From: Bacillota bacterium
GTDB taxonomy: Bacteria; Bacillota; Clostridia; Christensenellales; SZUA-584
DNA: 8,215 nucleotides
Assembly: GCA_023415915.1 (NCBI GenBank)
Contig: JAEZIZ010000058.1
Coordinates: forward strand, 1 to 8,215
Direction of reading: 5' to 3'
Both the position numbers and the translations under genes were made by a program. Below, in pieces: positions 1 through 5,926 of this stretch. Each line of letters starts with the position of its first letter. Position 1 is the first letter of the stretch. The notes under the pieces are model-generated. The model worked only from the letters and a program-made list of their open reading frames with translations. It was not told the origin of the DNA and searched no databases.

Positions 1-6
1 AATAAG

Positions 7-45
7 GCTCAATGGCGAACCTGATTAAGTCATTGAGCTGTTTTT
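7..45 (+). terminator. Intrinsic terminator-like hairpin upstream of amt
   Basis: An 8-bp perfect stem (GCTCAATG at 7-14 with CATTGAGC at 31-38) encloses a 16-base loop and is followed by a T-rich tail from 39, with TTTTT at 41-45. It probably ends transcription of a gene left of the window. The loop is longer than in typical terminators. Its 3' arm can also pair with the 5' arm of the next hairpin (34-39 with 65-70), so a role in a switch is possible. Confidence 0.55.
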
Positions 46-58
46 ATTTTGAATGAAA

Positions 59-91
59 CCGTAAAGCTCAGGCTTTGCGGAATTTTTATTT
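59..91 (+). promoter_or_regulatory. Terminator-like hairpin just before the amt ribosome binding site (possible attenuator)
   Basis: Bases 59-67 pair with 72-80 in a 9-bp stem (one T·G wobble at 62/77) around the 4-base loop TCAG. AATTTTTATTT follows directly at 81-91. The amt Shine-Dalgarno sequence GGAGG lies at 92-96, touching the T tract. I see no promoter between this hairpin and the amt start, so amt transcripts should read through it. That geometry suits an attenuator, but no effector is identified. It could also be a second, back-up terminator for an upstream gene. Confidence 0.5.
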
Positions 92-102
92 GGAGGTTTT
101 AC

Positions 103-1467
103 ATGGACACACAGGTTACTCTGGACACACTATGGGTGCTGGTGGCGGGAGTTCTGGTATTCTTCATGAATCTTGGCTTTGCGATGGTAGAGAGCGGTTT
201 TGCCCGGGCTAAGAACACGGTCAACATACTGTCAAAGAATATCATAGTTTTCGCCGCTGCATCTCTTGGGTTTCTTGTCATCGGCTGGGGGCTGATGTTC
301 GGGGACGGCAACGGCTTTATAGGGCTTAAAGGCTTGTTTATGGCTTCGGGAGCCGACAACTCTCCCGCAGTGGGCGACGCGTATCAGGGCGTGTATTCAG
401 CAATATCGTGGGCGGGCGTGCCGTTTTGGGCAAAGTTCTTCTTCCAGCTCGTATTCTGCGGAACTGCGGCAACGATAGTTTCCGGTGCGGTGGCTGAGCG
501 CATCAAATACATCTCGTTCATAGTATTTTCGCTCTTGCTGACCGCGTTCATCTACCCGATAGTCGGTCACTGGATATGGGGCGGAGGATGGCTCGCGTCC
601 ATGGGGTTCCAGGACTTCGCCGGCTCGACGGTGGTGCACTCCGTAGGCGGCTGGGCAGCGCTCGCGGGCATAATAGTGCTGGGGCCCCGCTTCGGCAAAT
701 ACAGCAAAGGCGGCAAAGTCCATCCGATACCCGGGCATAACATGTCGATTGCGACGATAGGGCTCTTTGTACTGTGGCTGGGATGGTTCGGTTTCAACCC
801 CGGCTCTACAATGGCGGCAAATCCGGACGCGATTTCCCACATACTGCTTACGACGAACACGTCGGCTATAGCGGCCGTGCTGACGTCAACGGCGGCATCC
901 TGGATAATATTGGGCAAACCCGACCTCGGCATGACGATTAACGGATGCCTCGCGGGGCTCGTCGGCATAACGGCGGGGTGCGCGTTCGTCAGCGTAACGA
1001 GCGCCCTCATTATAGGCGCTATATCGGGCGTGGCCGTGGTGCTTGCCGTTATGATGTTCGATCGCCTGAAGATAGACGACCCCGTAGGCGCAACCGCGGT
1101 GCATCTATTCTGCGGTGTACTCGGCACACTTTTTGTAGGGCTGTTTGCCGAGAGCAGATTCAACGGCGGAGCGGACGGACTTTTCTTCGGAGGCGGATGG
1201 AATCTCTTGGGCGTTCAGGCGCTTGGCGTAATTTCGGTAGCCGGGTTCGTATTCGCGGGAGCGCTGGTTGTATGGCTGCTAATAAAGGCGACGATGGGCG
1301 TGCGCGTATCGTTGAAGGAGGAAATAGAAGGCCTCGATATAGGCGAACACGGCAATCAGGCGTATCCGGAGTTTGTAATACACAGGCAGTCGTTTATATC
1401 CGATATGCGCTTGCCGGCTAATATAACGCCCGTCAAGGAATCAGTAAATGAAGAGTTGGGAGGATAA
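103..1467 (+). CDS. amt: Ammonium transporter (Amt/MEP/Rh family)
   Basis: This is an inner-membrane ammonium channel of 454 residues, the normal Amt length. The ATG at 103 is chosen because GGAGG sits 6 bases upstream and the protein then begins directly with the first membrane segment. An in-frame ATG at 49 would add 18 residues translated from hairpin DNA and has no ribosome site. The family signature DFAGSTVVHSVGGWAALAG starts near residue 171. The two pore histidines are visible as His179 (VVHSVGG) and His334 (AVHLFCG). About eleven hydrophobic segments are present, and the C-terminal tail carries the conserved EGLDIGEHGNQAY stretch (about residues 409-421), the part that PII proteins regulate. 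The PII gene follows after 6 bases, so the two are co-transcribed and the channel is probably blocked by PII when nitrogen is plentiful. Family assignment is near certain. Confidence 0.97.
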   Translation: MDTQVTLDTLWVLVAGVLVFFMNLGFAMVESGFARAKNTVNILSKNIIVFAAASLGFLVIGWGLMFGDGNGFIGLKGLFMASGADNSPAVGDAYQGVYSAISWAGVPFWAKFFFQLVFCGTAATIVSGAVAERIKYISFIVFSLLLTAFIYPIVGHWIWGGGWLASMGFQDFAGSTVVHSVGGWAALAGIIVLGPRFGKYSKGGKVHPIPGHNMSIATIGLFVLWLGWFGFNPGSTMAANPDAISHILLTTNTSAIAAVLTSTAASWIILGKPDLGMTINGCLAGLVGITAGCAFVSVTSALIIGAISGVAVVLAVMMFDRLKIDDPVGATAVHLFCGVLGTLFVGLFAESRFNGGADGLFFGGGWNLLGVQALGVISVAGFVFAGALVVWLLIKATMGVRVSLKEEIEGLDIGEHGNQAYPEFVIHRQSFISDMRLPANITPVKESVNEELGG

Positions 1468-1473
1468 GTAAAA

Positions 1474-1815
1474 ATGAAACATGTTAAGGCGATAATCAGG
1501 CCGGAGATGCTTGATAGAGTGCGCGAGTCACTCGAAAAGGCGGGCTGCTACCGGGGAGTGACGCTGAGCGAAGTGATGGGGCAGGGTAAGCAGAAAGGCA
1601 TCGTGCAGGTTTGGCGCGGCGAGAAATACCACCTTGACCTGCTTCCCAAAGTAATGATGGATATGATAGTAAAGGACGATGAAGTCGCCGTCGTCAAAAA
1701 GGCTATATTGGACAGCGCATCAAACGGTGATTGCGGAGACGGCAAGATATTCGTATACGACGTTCTGGAGGCGGTACGCATCAGAACGGGCGAAGAAGGC
1801 GACGATGCGCTGTAA
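1474..1815 (+). CDS. glnK: Nitrogen regulatory protein PII (GlnK/GlnB family)
   Basis: A 113-residue soluble trimeric signal protein that senses 2-oxoglutarate and ATP/ADP and, next to amt, most likely plugs the ammonium channel. The T-loop runs over about residues 37-56 (GQGKQKG...WRGEKYHLD), and Tyr52 corresponds to the Tyr51 that is uridylylated in proteobacterial PII. The residue matching Tyr46 is Trp47. The B-loop GDGKIFVYDV lies at 88-97, and the C-terminal loop RIRTGEEGDDAL at 102-113. The usual B-loop Thr83 position appears to be Asn84. Length is typical. GGGAGGA at 1458-1464, overlapping the end of amt, is the ribosome site. The amt linkage favours the name glnK, although the sequence alone does not separate GlnK from GlnB. 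Whether it is covalently modified in this lineage cannot be seen. Confidence 0.96.
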   Translation: MKHVKAIIRPEMLDRVRESLEKAGCYRGVTLSEVMGQGKQKGIVQVWRGEKYHLDLLPKVMMDMIVKDDEVAVVKKAILDSASNGDCGDGKIFVYDVLEAVRIRTGEEGDDAL

Positions 1816-1833
1816 GCGCAATAACGAATCAAA

Positions 1834-1869
1834 GTAGGCCGGTTAAATCAGACCGGCCTGCTCATTTTT
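1834..1869 (+). terminator. Intrinsic terminator of the amt-glnK operon
   Basis: A GC-rich stem (AGGCCGGT at 1836-1843 with ACCGGCCT at 1852-1859, extended to 1834/1861 and 1844/1851 with wobbles) has the short loop AAATCA and the tail TCATTTTT. It begins 18 bases after the glnK stop and isolates the operon from the next promoter. Confidence 0.88.
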
Positions 1870-1908
1870 AAATGAAAAAGACGCGCTCGTGGATCGAAAA
1901 TTATCATA

Positions 1909-1937
1909 TTGACATATCGTGTTAATTTGGTTATAAT
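1909..1937 (+). promoter_or_regulatory. Perfect-consensus housekeeping sigma promoter of the trpXYZ operon
   Basis: TTGACA at 1909-1914 and TATAAT at 1932-1937 are separated by exactly 17 bases, a perfect sigma-70/sigma-A match. The transcription start should fall near 1943-1945, about 12 bases before the first triplet of the leader array. A promoter this strong suggests that control is exerted after initiation, which fits the terminator between it and trpX. Confidence 0.92.
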
Positions 1938-1955
1938 ACATGCAATCGAAAACGT

Positions 1956-2009
1956 TAGACGAGAAGAGAACAGAATAAGAAGAGCTTAGATGAGATGAGA
2001 AGATGAAAG
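1956..2009 (+). promoter_or_regulatory. Putative TRAP (MtrB) RNA-binding site: eleven NAG-like triplets
   Basis: The leader holds triplets at a regular pitch: TAG 1956, GAG 1961, GAG 1966, CAG 1971, AAG 1977, GAG 1982, TAG 1987, GAG 1992, GAG 1997, GAT 2002, AAG 2007. All spacers are 2 bases except one of 3 (1974-1976). Seven are the preferred GAG/TAG, three are CAG or AAG, and one (GAT) deviates. The TRAP protein of Bacillus is a ring of eleven subunits that, when loaded with tryptophan, winds eleven (G/U)AG triplets spaced by 2-3 bases around itself. Pattern, count and position before a tryptophan-type transporter all fit. The assignment is by inspection only, and no mtrB gene lies in this window. 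Confidence 0.75.
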
Positions 2010-2016
2010 GATTATT

Positions 2017-2050
2017 ACGGCCCGGGATTCTTCCCAAGGCCGTTTTTTGT
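2017..2050 (+). terminator. Intrinsic terminator (attenuator) in the trpX leader
   Basis: ACGGCC at 2017-2022 pairs with GGCCGT at 2038-2043. An inner GGGA/TCCC stem (2024-2027 with 2032-2035) is capped by TTCT, and TTTTTGT follows. The hairpin lies about 75 bases after the predicted start and 77 bases before trpX, on the same transcript. It would yield a leader RNA of roughly 105 bases when active. I find no conventional antiterminator that pairs with its 5' arm. Confidence 0.88.
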
Positions 2051-2126
2051 TACCGCAAGGGCGCTCTTGACCTGATTTCTCACGTTTGATGTTTAAGATA
2101 ATTTTTAATATTTTAAGGAGAAAGAC

Positions 2127-3209
2127 ATGAAAAAATCGGTTAAAAAGCTGGGATTGCTGATGGCGGCGCTTTTAATCGCGACTGCGGTTTTTGCGGGATG
2201 CACGGGGGCGACGACACAGAAGTCGACTGTAAACTCGGGCGTTTCAAACGCTCTGCCCGAAACTTCGGCTTCCGCAGCAGCGCCTGAAGAGTCTGCGGTA
2301 AAAGGCGCTTCGTACACGATAGGTATAACGCAGATCGTGGAGCACCCGTCGCTCGACAGGATACGGCAGGGTGTAATAGACAAGCTAGCAGAGCTCGGCT
2401 ATGTGGAAGGCGAAAACTTCAAAATCGATTATAAAAGCGCGCAGGGCGATATGCCGACAGCGACGACTATAGGCCAGCAGTTCGTTGCCGACAAGGTGGA
2501 CGTTATCGTGGCTATAGCGACGCCGACAGCCCAGGCGGCGTACGCGGCGTCCATGGGCGGCATACCGCTCGTGTTCTCGGCGGTATCAGAACCTGTCGCC
2601 GCGGAGCTCTGTAATGCCGACGGCGGCAACATTGCAGGCGTAACGGGTACGAGCGACAAGCTTCCCGTAGATCCTATGTTTGAGCTGATAAAGCAGATGG
2701 TTCCGAACGCCGTAAAGATTGGCATACTGCACAGCACAGGGGAGGTAAACAGCGATATGCAGCTCGCGGAAGCAAGGGATAAGGCGGGCGCATACGGCTT
2801 TGAAATTGTCGATGTGGGCATAACGTCCACTAACGAGATGGCAAGCGCTTTAGATACGCTGCTTCCTCAGGTTGACGTAGTGATGAATCTGACGGATAAT
2901 ACTGTCGTGTCGGCTTTGGCGCTCGAAGTGCAGAAGTGCAACGAAAAGAAGATACCGCTGTTCGGCTCGGAAGACACGCAGGTAGCGGGCGGGGCGCTTG
3001 CGTCCGCGGGCATAGACTACTATACTTTAGGACAGAACACCGGCGCTATGGTAGCTGAGATACTTAAGGGCAAGAAAGCCGAGGAGATACCTATCATGAC
3101 GTCCGCAGAGGCGATGATAGCCGTAAGCGCGGAACAGGCCGAATTCCTTGGCCTTACAATTCCCGACGCGCTCAAAGGTAACATACTTTCACCGGAGGCG
3201 TTAAACTAA
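2127..3209 (+). CDS. trpX: ABC transporter substrate-binding lipoprotein, TrpX type
   Basis: A 360-residue extracytoplasmic binding protein of the ABC_sub_bind (PF04392, formerly DUF534) family, to which the pneumococcal tryptophan-binding TrpX belongs. Residues 1-24 are a lipoprotein signal (KK-rich start, hydrophobic 8-23) and Cys25 in FAGC is the likely lipidation site; Phe at -3 is a somewhat unusual lipobox residue. A Ser/Ala/Glu-rich linker (about 26-60) precedes the domain, which opens with YTIGITQIVEHPSLD at about 63 and runs close to the C-terminus. AAGGAG at 2115-2120 is the ribosome site, 6 bases from the ATG. It is first of three co-transcribed genes. Tryptophan as substrate is inferred from the family and from the TRAP-like leader; other ligands are known or suspected in this family. 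Family assignment is firm, substrate moderate. Confidence 0.88.
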   Translation: MKKSVKKLGLLMAALLIATAVFAGCTGATTQKSTVNSGVSNALPETSASAAAPEESAVKGASYTIGITQIVEHPSLDRIRQGVIDKLAELGYVEGENFKIDYKSAQGDMPTATTIGQQFVADKVDVIVAIATPTAQAAYAASMGGIPLVFSAVSEPVAAELCNADGGNIAGVTGTSDKLPVDPMFELIKQMVPNAVKIGILHSTGEVNSDMQLAEARDKAGAYGFEIVDVGITSTNEMASALDTLLPQVDVVMNLTDNTVVSALALEVQKCNEKKIPLFGSEDTQVAGGALASAGIDYYTLGQNTGAMVAEILKGKKAEEIPIMTSAEAMIAVSAEQAEFLGLTIPDALKGNILSPEALN

Positions 3210-3224
3210 AAGGAGAGAGCATCT

Positions 3225-4124
3225 GTGCTTGATTTTCTGTTAAGTAACATTGGGCAGGGCCTGATATACGCCCCTATAGTGCTCGGGGTGTATATCACGT
3301 ATTCGATACTCGATTTTCCCGACCTTTCCGTAGACGGCACGTTCCCGCTGGGCGCAGCGGTGACGGCCGTCTGCGTCGTTTCAGGAATGCATCCGCTGCT
3401 TGCGATGCTGCTTGCCATAGCAGCGGGCGCGGCGGCAGGCTACGTGACGGGCGCACTGCACGTATATTTGAAGATAACTAACCTGCTGTGCGGCATACTG
3501 ACGATGACGGCGCTGTATTCAGTAAACCTTCACATAATGGGCAAGGCGAACATAGCGCTTTCCTCCAAGTCGATGCTGTTCCCTGCCGACGTAACTAATC
3601 CGTCTATGAACCTTTTAAATTCGGTGCTCATAGCTCTTGCGATAGTTGTAGTCGTAAAGGTGCTGCTCGACCGTTATATGACAACCTTTGCGGGCAAGTC
3701 GCTGCTGGCTGTGGGCGCAAACGAGCAGCTCGTAAAGACGCTTGCGATAAACACCGGCAGGCTGAAGATAACGGGGCTTATGCTGGCGAACGGGCTTGCG
3801 GCGCTCTCCGGCTCTATGATGGCGCAATACCAGCGTTTTGCAGACGTAGGCATGGGCAGCGGTACGGTAGTCATAGGCCTCGCTGCCGTTATAATAGGGC
3901 GCGCGGTTTTCAGCAGGGCGCGGTTCATACAGGGCTCGACGTCCGTAATATTCGGCTCGATAATATACAAGCTCGCCATAGGCGCGGCGCTAAAACTCGG
4001 GCTGCCCGCGGAAGACATGAAGATAATGACGGCGGCTTTCTTCGTGCTCGTTATAGTGCTGCGAAACCCCGCCATATATAAAAAGCTCTCGGGCGTTTTC
4101 AGGGGAGGTCGCAGCGATGCTTGA
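3225..4124 (+). CDS. trpY: ABC transporter permease, TrpY type (BPD_transp_2 family)
   Basis: The 299-residue membrane subunit, with about eight to nine hydrophobic segments, forms the channel that receives substrate from TrpX. It starts at GTG 3225, with AAAAGGAGAG (3208-3217) positioned about 9 bases upstream and trpX ending 15 bases before. Characteristic permease features are the early DFPDLSVDGTFPLGAA segment (about residues 30-45) and the cytoplasmic GANEQLVKTLAIN region (about 164-177), which should contact the ATPase, followed by a Gly-rich GLAALSGSMMAQYQRF stretch. The family (PF02653) also includes branched-chain amino acid and sugar permeases, but pairing with a PF04392 binding protein points to the TrpXYZ subgroup. 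Its last 8 bases overlap trpZ, so translation is probably coupled. Confidence 0.9.
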   Translation: MLDFLLSNIGQGLIYAPIVLGVYITYSILDFPDLSVDGTFPLGAAVTAVCVVSGMHPLLAMLLAIAAGAAAGYVTGALHVYLKITNLLCGILTMTALYSVNLHIMGKANIALSSKSMLFPADVTNPSMNLLNSVLIALAIVVVVKVLLDRYMTTFAGKSLLAVGANEQLVKTLAINTGRLKITGLMLANGLAALSGSMMAQYQRFADVGMGSGTVVIGLAAVIIGRAVFSRARFIQGSTSVIFGSIIYKLAIGAALKLGLPAEDMKIMTAAFFVLVIVLRNPAIYKKLSGVFRGGRSDA

Positions 4125-4902
4125 CTTAAAGAACATCTATAAAACTTACGACGCGAGCCTTCCCACAAGGACGGAGCTTTTTACCGGGCTTGATTATCAT
4201 GTAAACAAAGGCGAATTCGTAAGCATAGTGGGCAGCAACGGCTCGGGCAAGACAACGTTGCTTAACATAATAGCGGGCACGGTGGCGTGCGATACCGGCA
4301 GCGTGGAGATACTTGGCAAGGACGTGACTAAGCTGAGCGAATACAAGCGCGCAAAACATATCGCCCGCGTGTTTCAGGACCCTAAGCTTGGCACGTGCGC
4401 TACGATGACGGTGGCGGAAAACCTCGCAATGGCCGCCAACAAGGGCAAGAGCTACGGCCTGACGAAATGCCTTAAGAAAAAAGACAAGCCAAAGTACAGG
4501 GAAATACTTAGCGTGCTCGAAATGGGACTCGAGGAACGGCTCGACGTGCTCGCGGGGCAGCTTTCGGGAGGGCAGAGGCAGGCGCTCGCGCTGCTGATGG
4601 CAAGCATATCAAACCCCGACTTGCTGCTGCTCGACGAACATACGGCTGCGCTCGACCCACGTACGTCCGCGCATATAATGGAGCTGACGCAGAGGATAAT
4701 AACGCAGCGCAACATAACTACGCTGATGGTCACGCACAATCTCGAGTACGCTATAGGCTACGGCTCGCGTATGACTATGCTGCATAAGGGTAAAGTGCTG
4801 TTCGACATCTCCGGGGAACAGAAAAAATCGCAGACGATAGAGGGCCTTATAGAGATATTCCACAAAGCCCAGGGCGTTAGCGACAGGCTCGTATTCGGCT
4901 GA
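4117..4902 (+). CDS. trpZ: ABC transporter ATP-binding protein, TrpZ type
   Basis: A 261-residue cytoplasmic ATPase that powers the TrpXY importer. All motifs are intact: Walker A GSNGSGKT at 39-46, Q-loop Gln87 (VFQDP), signature LSGGQ at 149-153, Walker B LLLLDE at 169-174, D-loop ALD at 178-180 and switch His207. The ATG at 4117 overlaps the end of the permease gene by 8 bases, and GGGGAGG at 4102-4108 is the ribosome site. A basic insert rich in Lys (about 109-126) follows the Q-loop. It is the last gene of the operon. No convincing intrinsic terminator is visible in the 62 bases before the convergent neighbour. Substrate specificity rests on the partner proteins. Confidence 0.92.
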   Translation: MLDLKNIYKTYDASLPTRTELFTGLDYHVNKGEFVSIVGSNGSGKTTLLNIIAGTVACDTGSVEILGKDVTKLSEYKRAKHIARVFQDPKLGTCATMTVAENLAMAANKGKSYGLTKCLKKKDKPKYREILSVLEMGLEERLDVLAGQLSGGQRQALALLMASISNPDLLLLDEHTAALDPRTSAHIMELTQRIITQRNITTLMVTHNLEYAIGYGSRMTMLHKGKVLFDISGEQKKSQTIEGLIEIFHKAQGVSDRLVFG

Positions 4903-4964
4903 TTTATGGTTAGCGCGCTTTAGTTGCGGCACGGTGGGGCGTAGTCGATACAGACAAGCCTTAC

Positions 4965-5588
4965 CTAATTACCTAAATTCTCGCCAACCAATATTATCTT
5001 GATCCGCCCTTTGAAGTTAGTCATGCTTGTGATTACCAGTTGGCTTATTATTCCGCTCGCGGCTTGGCTTAGCTCGTCAAAAGAAGAATAGTCCTGCTTA
5101 TATAACAATAAGCACTTTTGCGCCGCCTGCGTTTTCACTCGCATTATCGCAGATTCAAGGTTTGTTTCAACCTTGTTCATGCCCGCAATTATAACAACAT
5201 GTTTTGGACCGAAAGCCAGAGCGGCCACCCTGTTGCCTATGCCGTCCGCGTTCACAAGCTCGCCGGTCATGGAAATCGCGTTTGCGCTCATTAAATAATA
5301 ATCCGCATTTAAAGCATCATGAGCTATTTTTTCTTTTTCCGTTGCCCCCGCGGCGGCATTCGGATCTAAAAAACGATAGTCGCCGCTAGTTAACGCCTCT
5401 ATTGCTCCTGTTTCTTTCAGCGTTACGGAACCGCCGTAAGAAACGACGGTTTCTTTGGGTATTATATCAAGCAGCTTTTTCAACGCGTCAGCCTTCGTTT
5501 CGCAATAGTAGCCCTCCATGTTCCTCTTTTCAAATTCCTCTATCAGCTTTTGAGCCAGCAGTTGGTTATAGCGTTGAGTCGGCGTCAT
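4965..5588 (-). CDS. LUD-domain protein (LutC/YkgG-like, lactate utilization family)
   Basis: A 207-residue protein of the LUD family (PF02589). Recognisable parts are SYGGSVTLKETG at 50-61, the core YYLMSANAISMTGELVNADGIGNRVAAL at about 97-124, FGPKHVVIIAGMNKV at about 126-140, and the ending GRIKIILVGENLG. LUD proteins include LutC of the lactate oxidation complex, but stand-alone copies like this one have no settled function, and no lutA or lutB neighbour is present. Many clostridial stand-alone members carry four cysteines before the last strand (C..TGxC.DC.....IC). Here that stretch (about 164-184) has Ser and Ala and no Cys; the only cysteines are Cys29 and Cys159. GGGAGGT on the minus strand (5595-5601) is 6 bases from the ATG. 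The gene stands alone, convergent with trpZ and divergent from the folT side, and looks slightly richer in AT than its neighbours. I do not assign a function. Confidence 0.85.
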   Translation of the reverse strand: MTPTQRYNQLLAQKLIEEFEKRNMEGYYCETKADALKKLLDIIPKETVVSYGGSVTLKETGAIEALTSGDYRFLDPNAAAGATEKEKIAHDALNADYYLMSANAISMTGELVNADGIGNRVAALAFGPKHVVIIAGMNKVETNLESAIMRVKTQAAQKCLLLYKQDYSSFDELSQAASGIISQLVITSMTNFKGRIKIILVGENLGN

Positions 5589-5657
5589 ATCTTTACCTCC
5601 CTTAATAAATTTAATGAACTAAAAATAGAATACTACTTTTTACGCAAATAAACATTC

Positions 5658-5686
5658 TTGTTTTAAACTGACAGTAATGATAAAAT
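5658..5686 (+). promoter_or_regulatory. Possible promoter for a short transcript
   Basis: TTGTTT at 5658-5663 and TAAAAT at 5681-5686 have a 17-base spacer. The -10 box matches consensus at five of six positions, the -35 only at three. The start would lie near 5693, just before AAAAGGAG (5695-5702). The terminator at 5739-5776 would end the transcript after about 80 bases. The region is AT-rich, so chance matches are likely. Confidence 0.3.
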
Positions 5687-5707
5687 TAAATTGGAAAAGG
5701 AGCTTTC

Positions 5708-5830
5708 ATGCTCGAAAATGTCTTAGTAAACACGAACGAAAAGCAGGAATATACCAAAATTCGTGCTTTTTTATTTGATTTTAGTACGGCGCGTTGTTAT
5801 AATAGCTCCAACTTGATATATGCAGAGTAG
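5708..5830 (+). CDS. Possible small protein of 40 residues, unrecognised
   Basis: An ATG at 5708 follows AAAAGGAG (5695-5702) by 5 bases and opens a frame of 40 codons ending in TAG at 5828-5830. The product starts MLENVLVNTNEKQEY and is mixed in character, with no signal peptide, membrane segment or motif that I recognise. Against it: the frame runs through a terminator hairpin (5739-5776) and through the folT promoter (5775-5803), so a transcript covering the full frame would be rare. If the ribosome site is real, the more likely role is a leader peptide or a translated small RNA. Confidence 0.2.
   Translation: MLENVLVNTNEKQEYTKIRAFLFDFSTARCYNSSNLIYAE
5739..5776 (+). terminator. Intrinsic terminator-like hairpin in the LUD–folT gap
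   Basis: AAAAGCA at 5739-5745 pairs with TGCTTTT at 5764-5770. The stem continues as GAAT/ATTC (5747-5750 with 5759-5762) past one G·G mismatch, with an 8-base loop. TTATTTGATTTT follows. The orientation suits plus-strand transcripts starting near 5693. An alternative pairing CACGAA (5731-5736) with TTCGTG (5760-5765) would exclude this hairpin. Confidence 0.55.
5775..5803 (+). promoter_or_regulatory. Promoter of the folT transcript
   Basis: TTGATT at 5775-5780 and a perfect TATAAT at 5798-5803 are separated by 17 bases. The start is expected near 5810, about 12 bases before the riboswitch begins, which is the normal arrangement. This gives a leader of about 185 bases before folT. Confidence 0.8.
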
Positions 5831-5923
5831 GTCTTGTGCGTTAAGTGCTCCGGGATGGGATGTCGCCCGGAGACGAAAGGCAGAAATTATCGTTTGCCTG
5901 CGGTACAAGGCCGCGTCCGCTGC
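5822..5923 (+). promoter_or_regulatory. Tetrahydrofolate (THF) riboswitch
   Basis: The conserved blocks of the THF riboswitch are present in order: GAGTAG (5825-5830), GCGTTAAGTG (5838-5847), TGGGATGTCG (5856-5865), ACGAA (5873-5877), GCGGT (5900-5904) and CCGCT (5917-5921). The paired elements also fit: P1 GCAG/CTGC (5822-5825 with 5920-5923), P2 5830-5837 with 5905-5912, P3 CTCCGGG/CCCGGAG (5848-5854 with 5866-5872), and P4 AGGCA/TGCCT (5878-5882 with 5895-5899). The class binds reduced folates and typically controls folT or folate synthesis genes in Bacillota. Its place before an ECF S component makes the call very safe. Confidence 0.95.
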
Positions 5924-5926
5924 TTT

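Noticed and set aside
1..58. ANTAR-protein target (two hairpins with A1/G4 hexaloops) before amt
   Set aside because: One possible hexaloop AATGGC (11-16) can be drawn, but its stem has a C·A mismatch and I find no second hexaloop hairpin overlapping the terminator.
49..102. N-terminal extension of the ammonium transporter from the ATG at 49
   Set aside because: It has no ribosome site, lies across a terminator-like hairpin, and would add 18 residues before the first membrane segment. The ATG at 103 has GGAGG at the right distance.
567..1163. Long minus-strand frames inside amt, and similar frames opposite trpX, trpY, recR and ebfC
   Set aside because: They are mirror frames of strongly supported genes, with no ribosome sites or recognisable domains.
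1843..2037. Minus-strand reading frame of 64 codons opposite the trpX leader
   Set aside because: It is the complement of the glnK terminator, the promoter and the triplet array, with no ribosome site and no family resemblance.
2003..2089. Leader peptide of 28 residues (ATG at 2003) in the trpX leader
   Set aside because: It has only a weak GAGATGAG ribosome site, contains no tryptophan codon, and runs through the terminator. The triplet array explains the leader better.
2067..2102. A second promoter for trpX downstream of the terminator (TTGACC ... GATAAT)
   Set aside because: The spacing between the two boxes is about 24 bases, and no acceptable -10 box lies at 16-18 bases.
4903..4964. 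Terminator between the convergent trpZ and LUD genes
   Set aside because: I looked for a stem with a T tract on either strand and found only a short AGCGCGCT palindrome, which is not enough to call.
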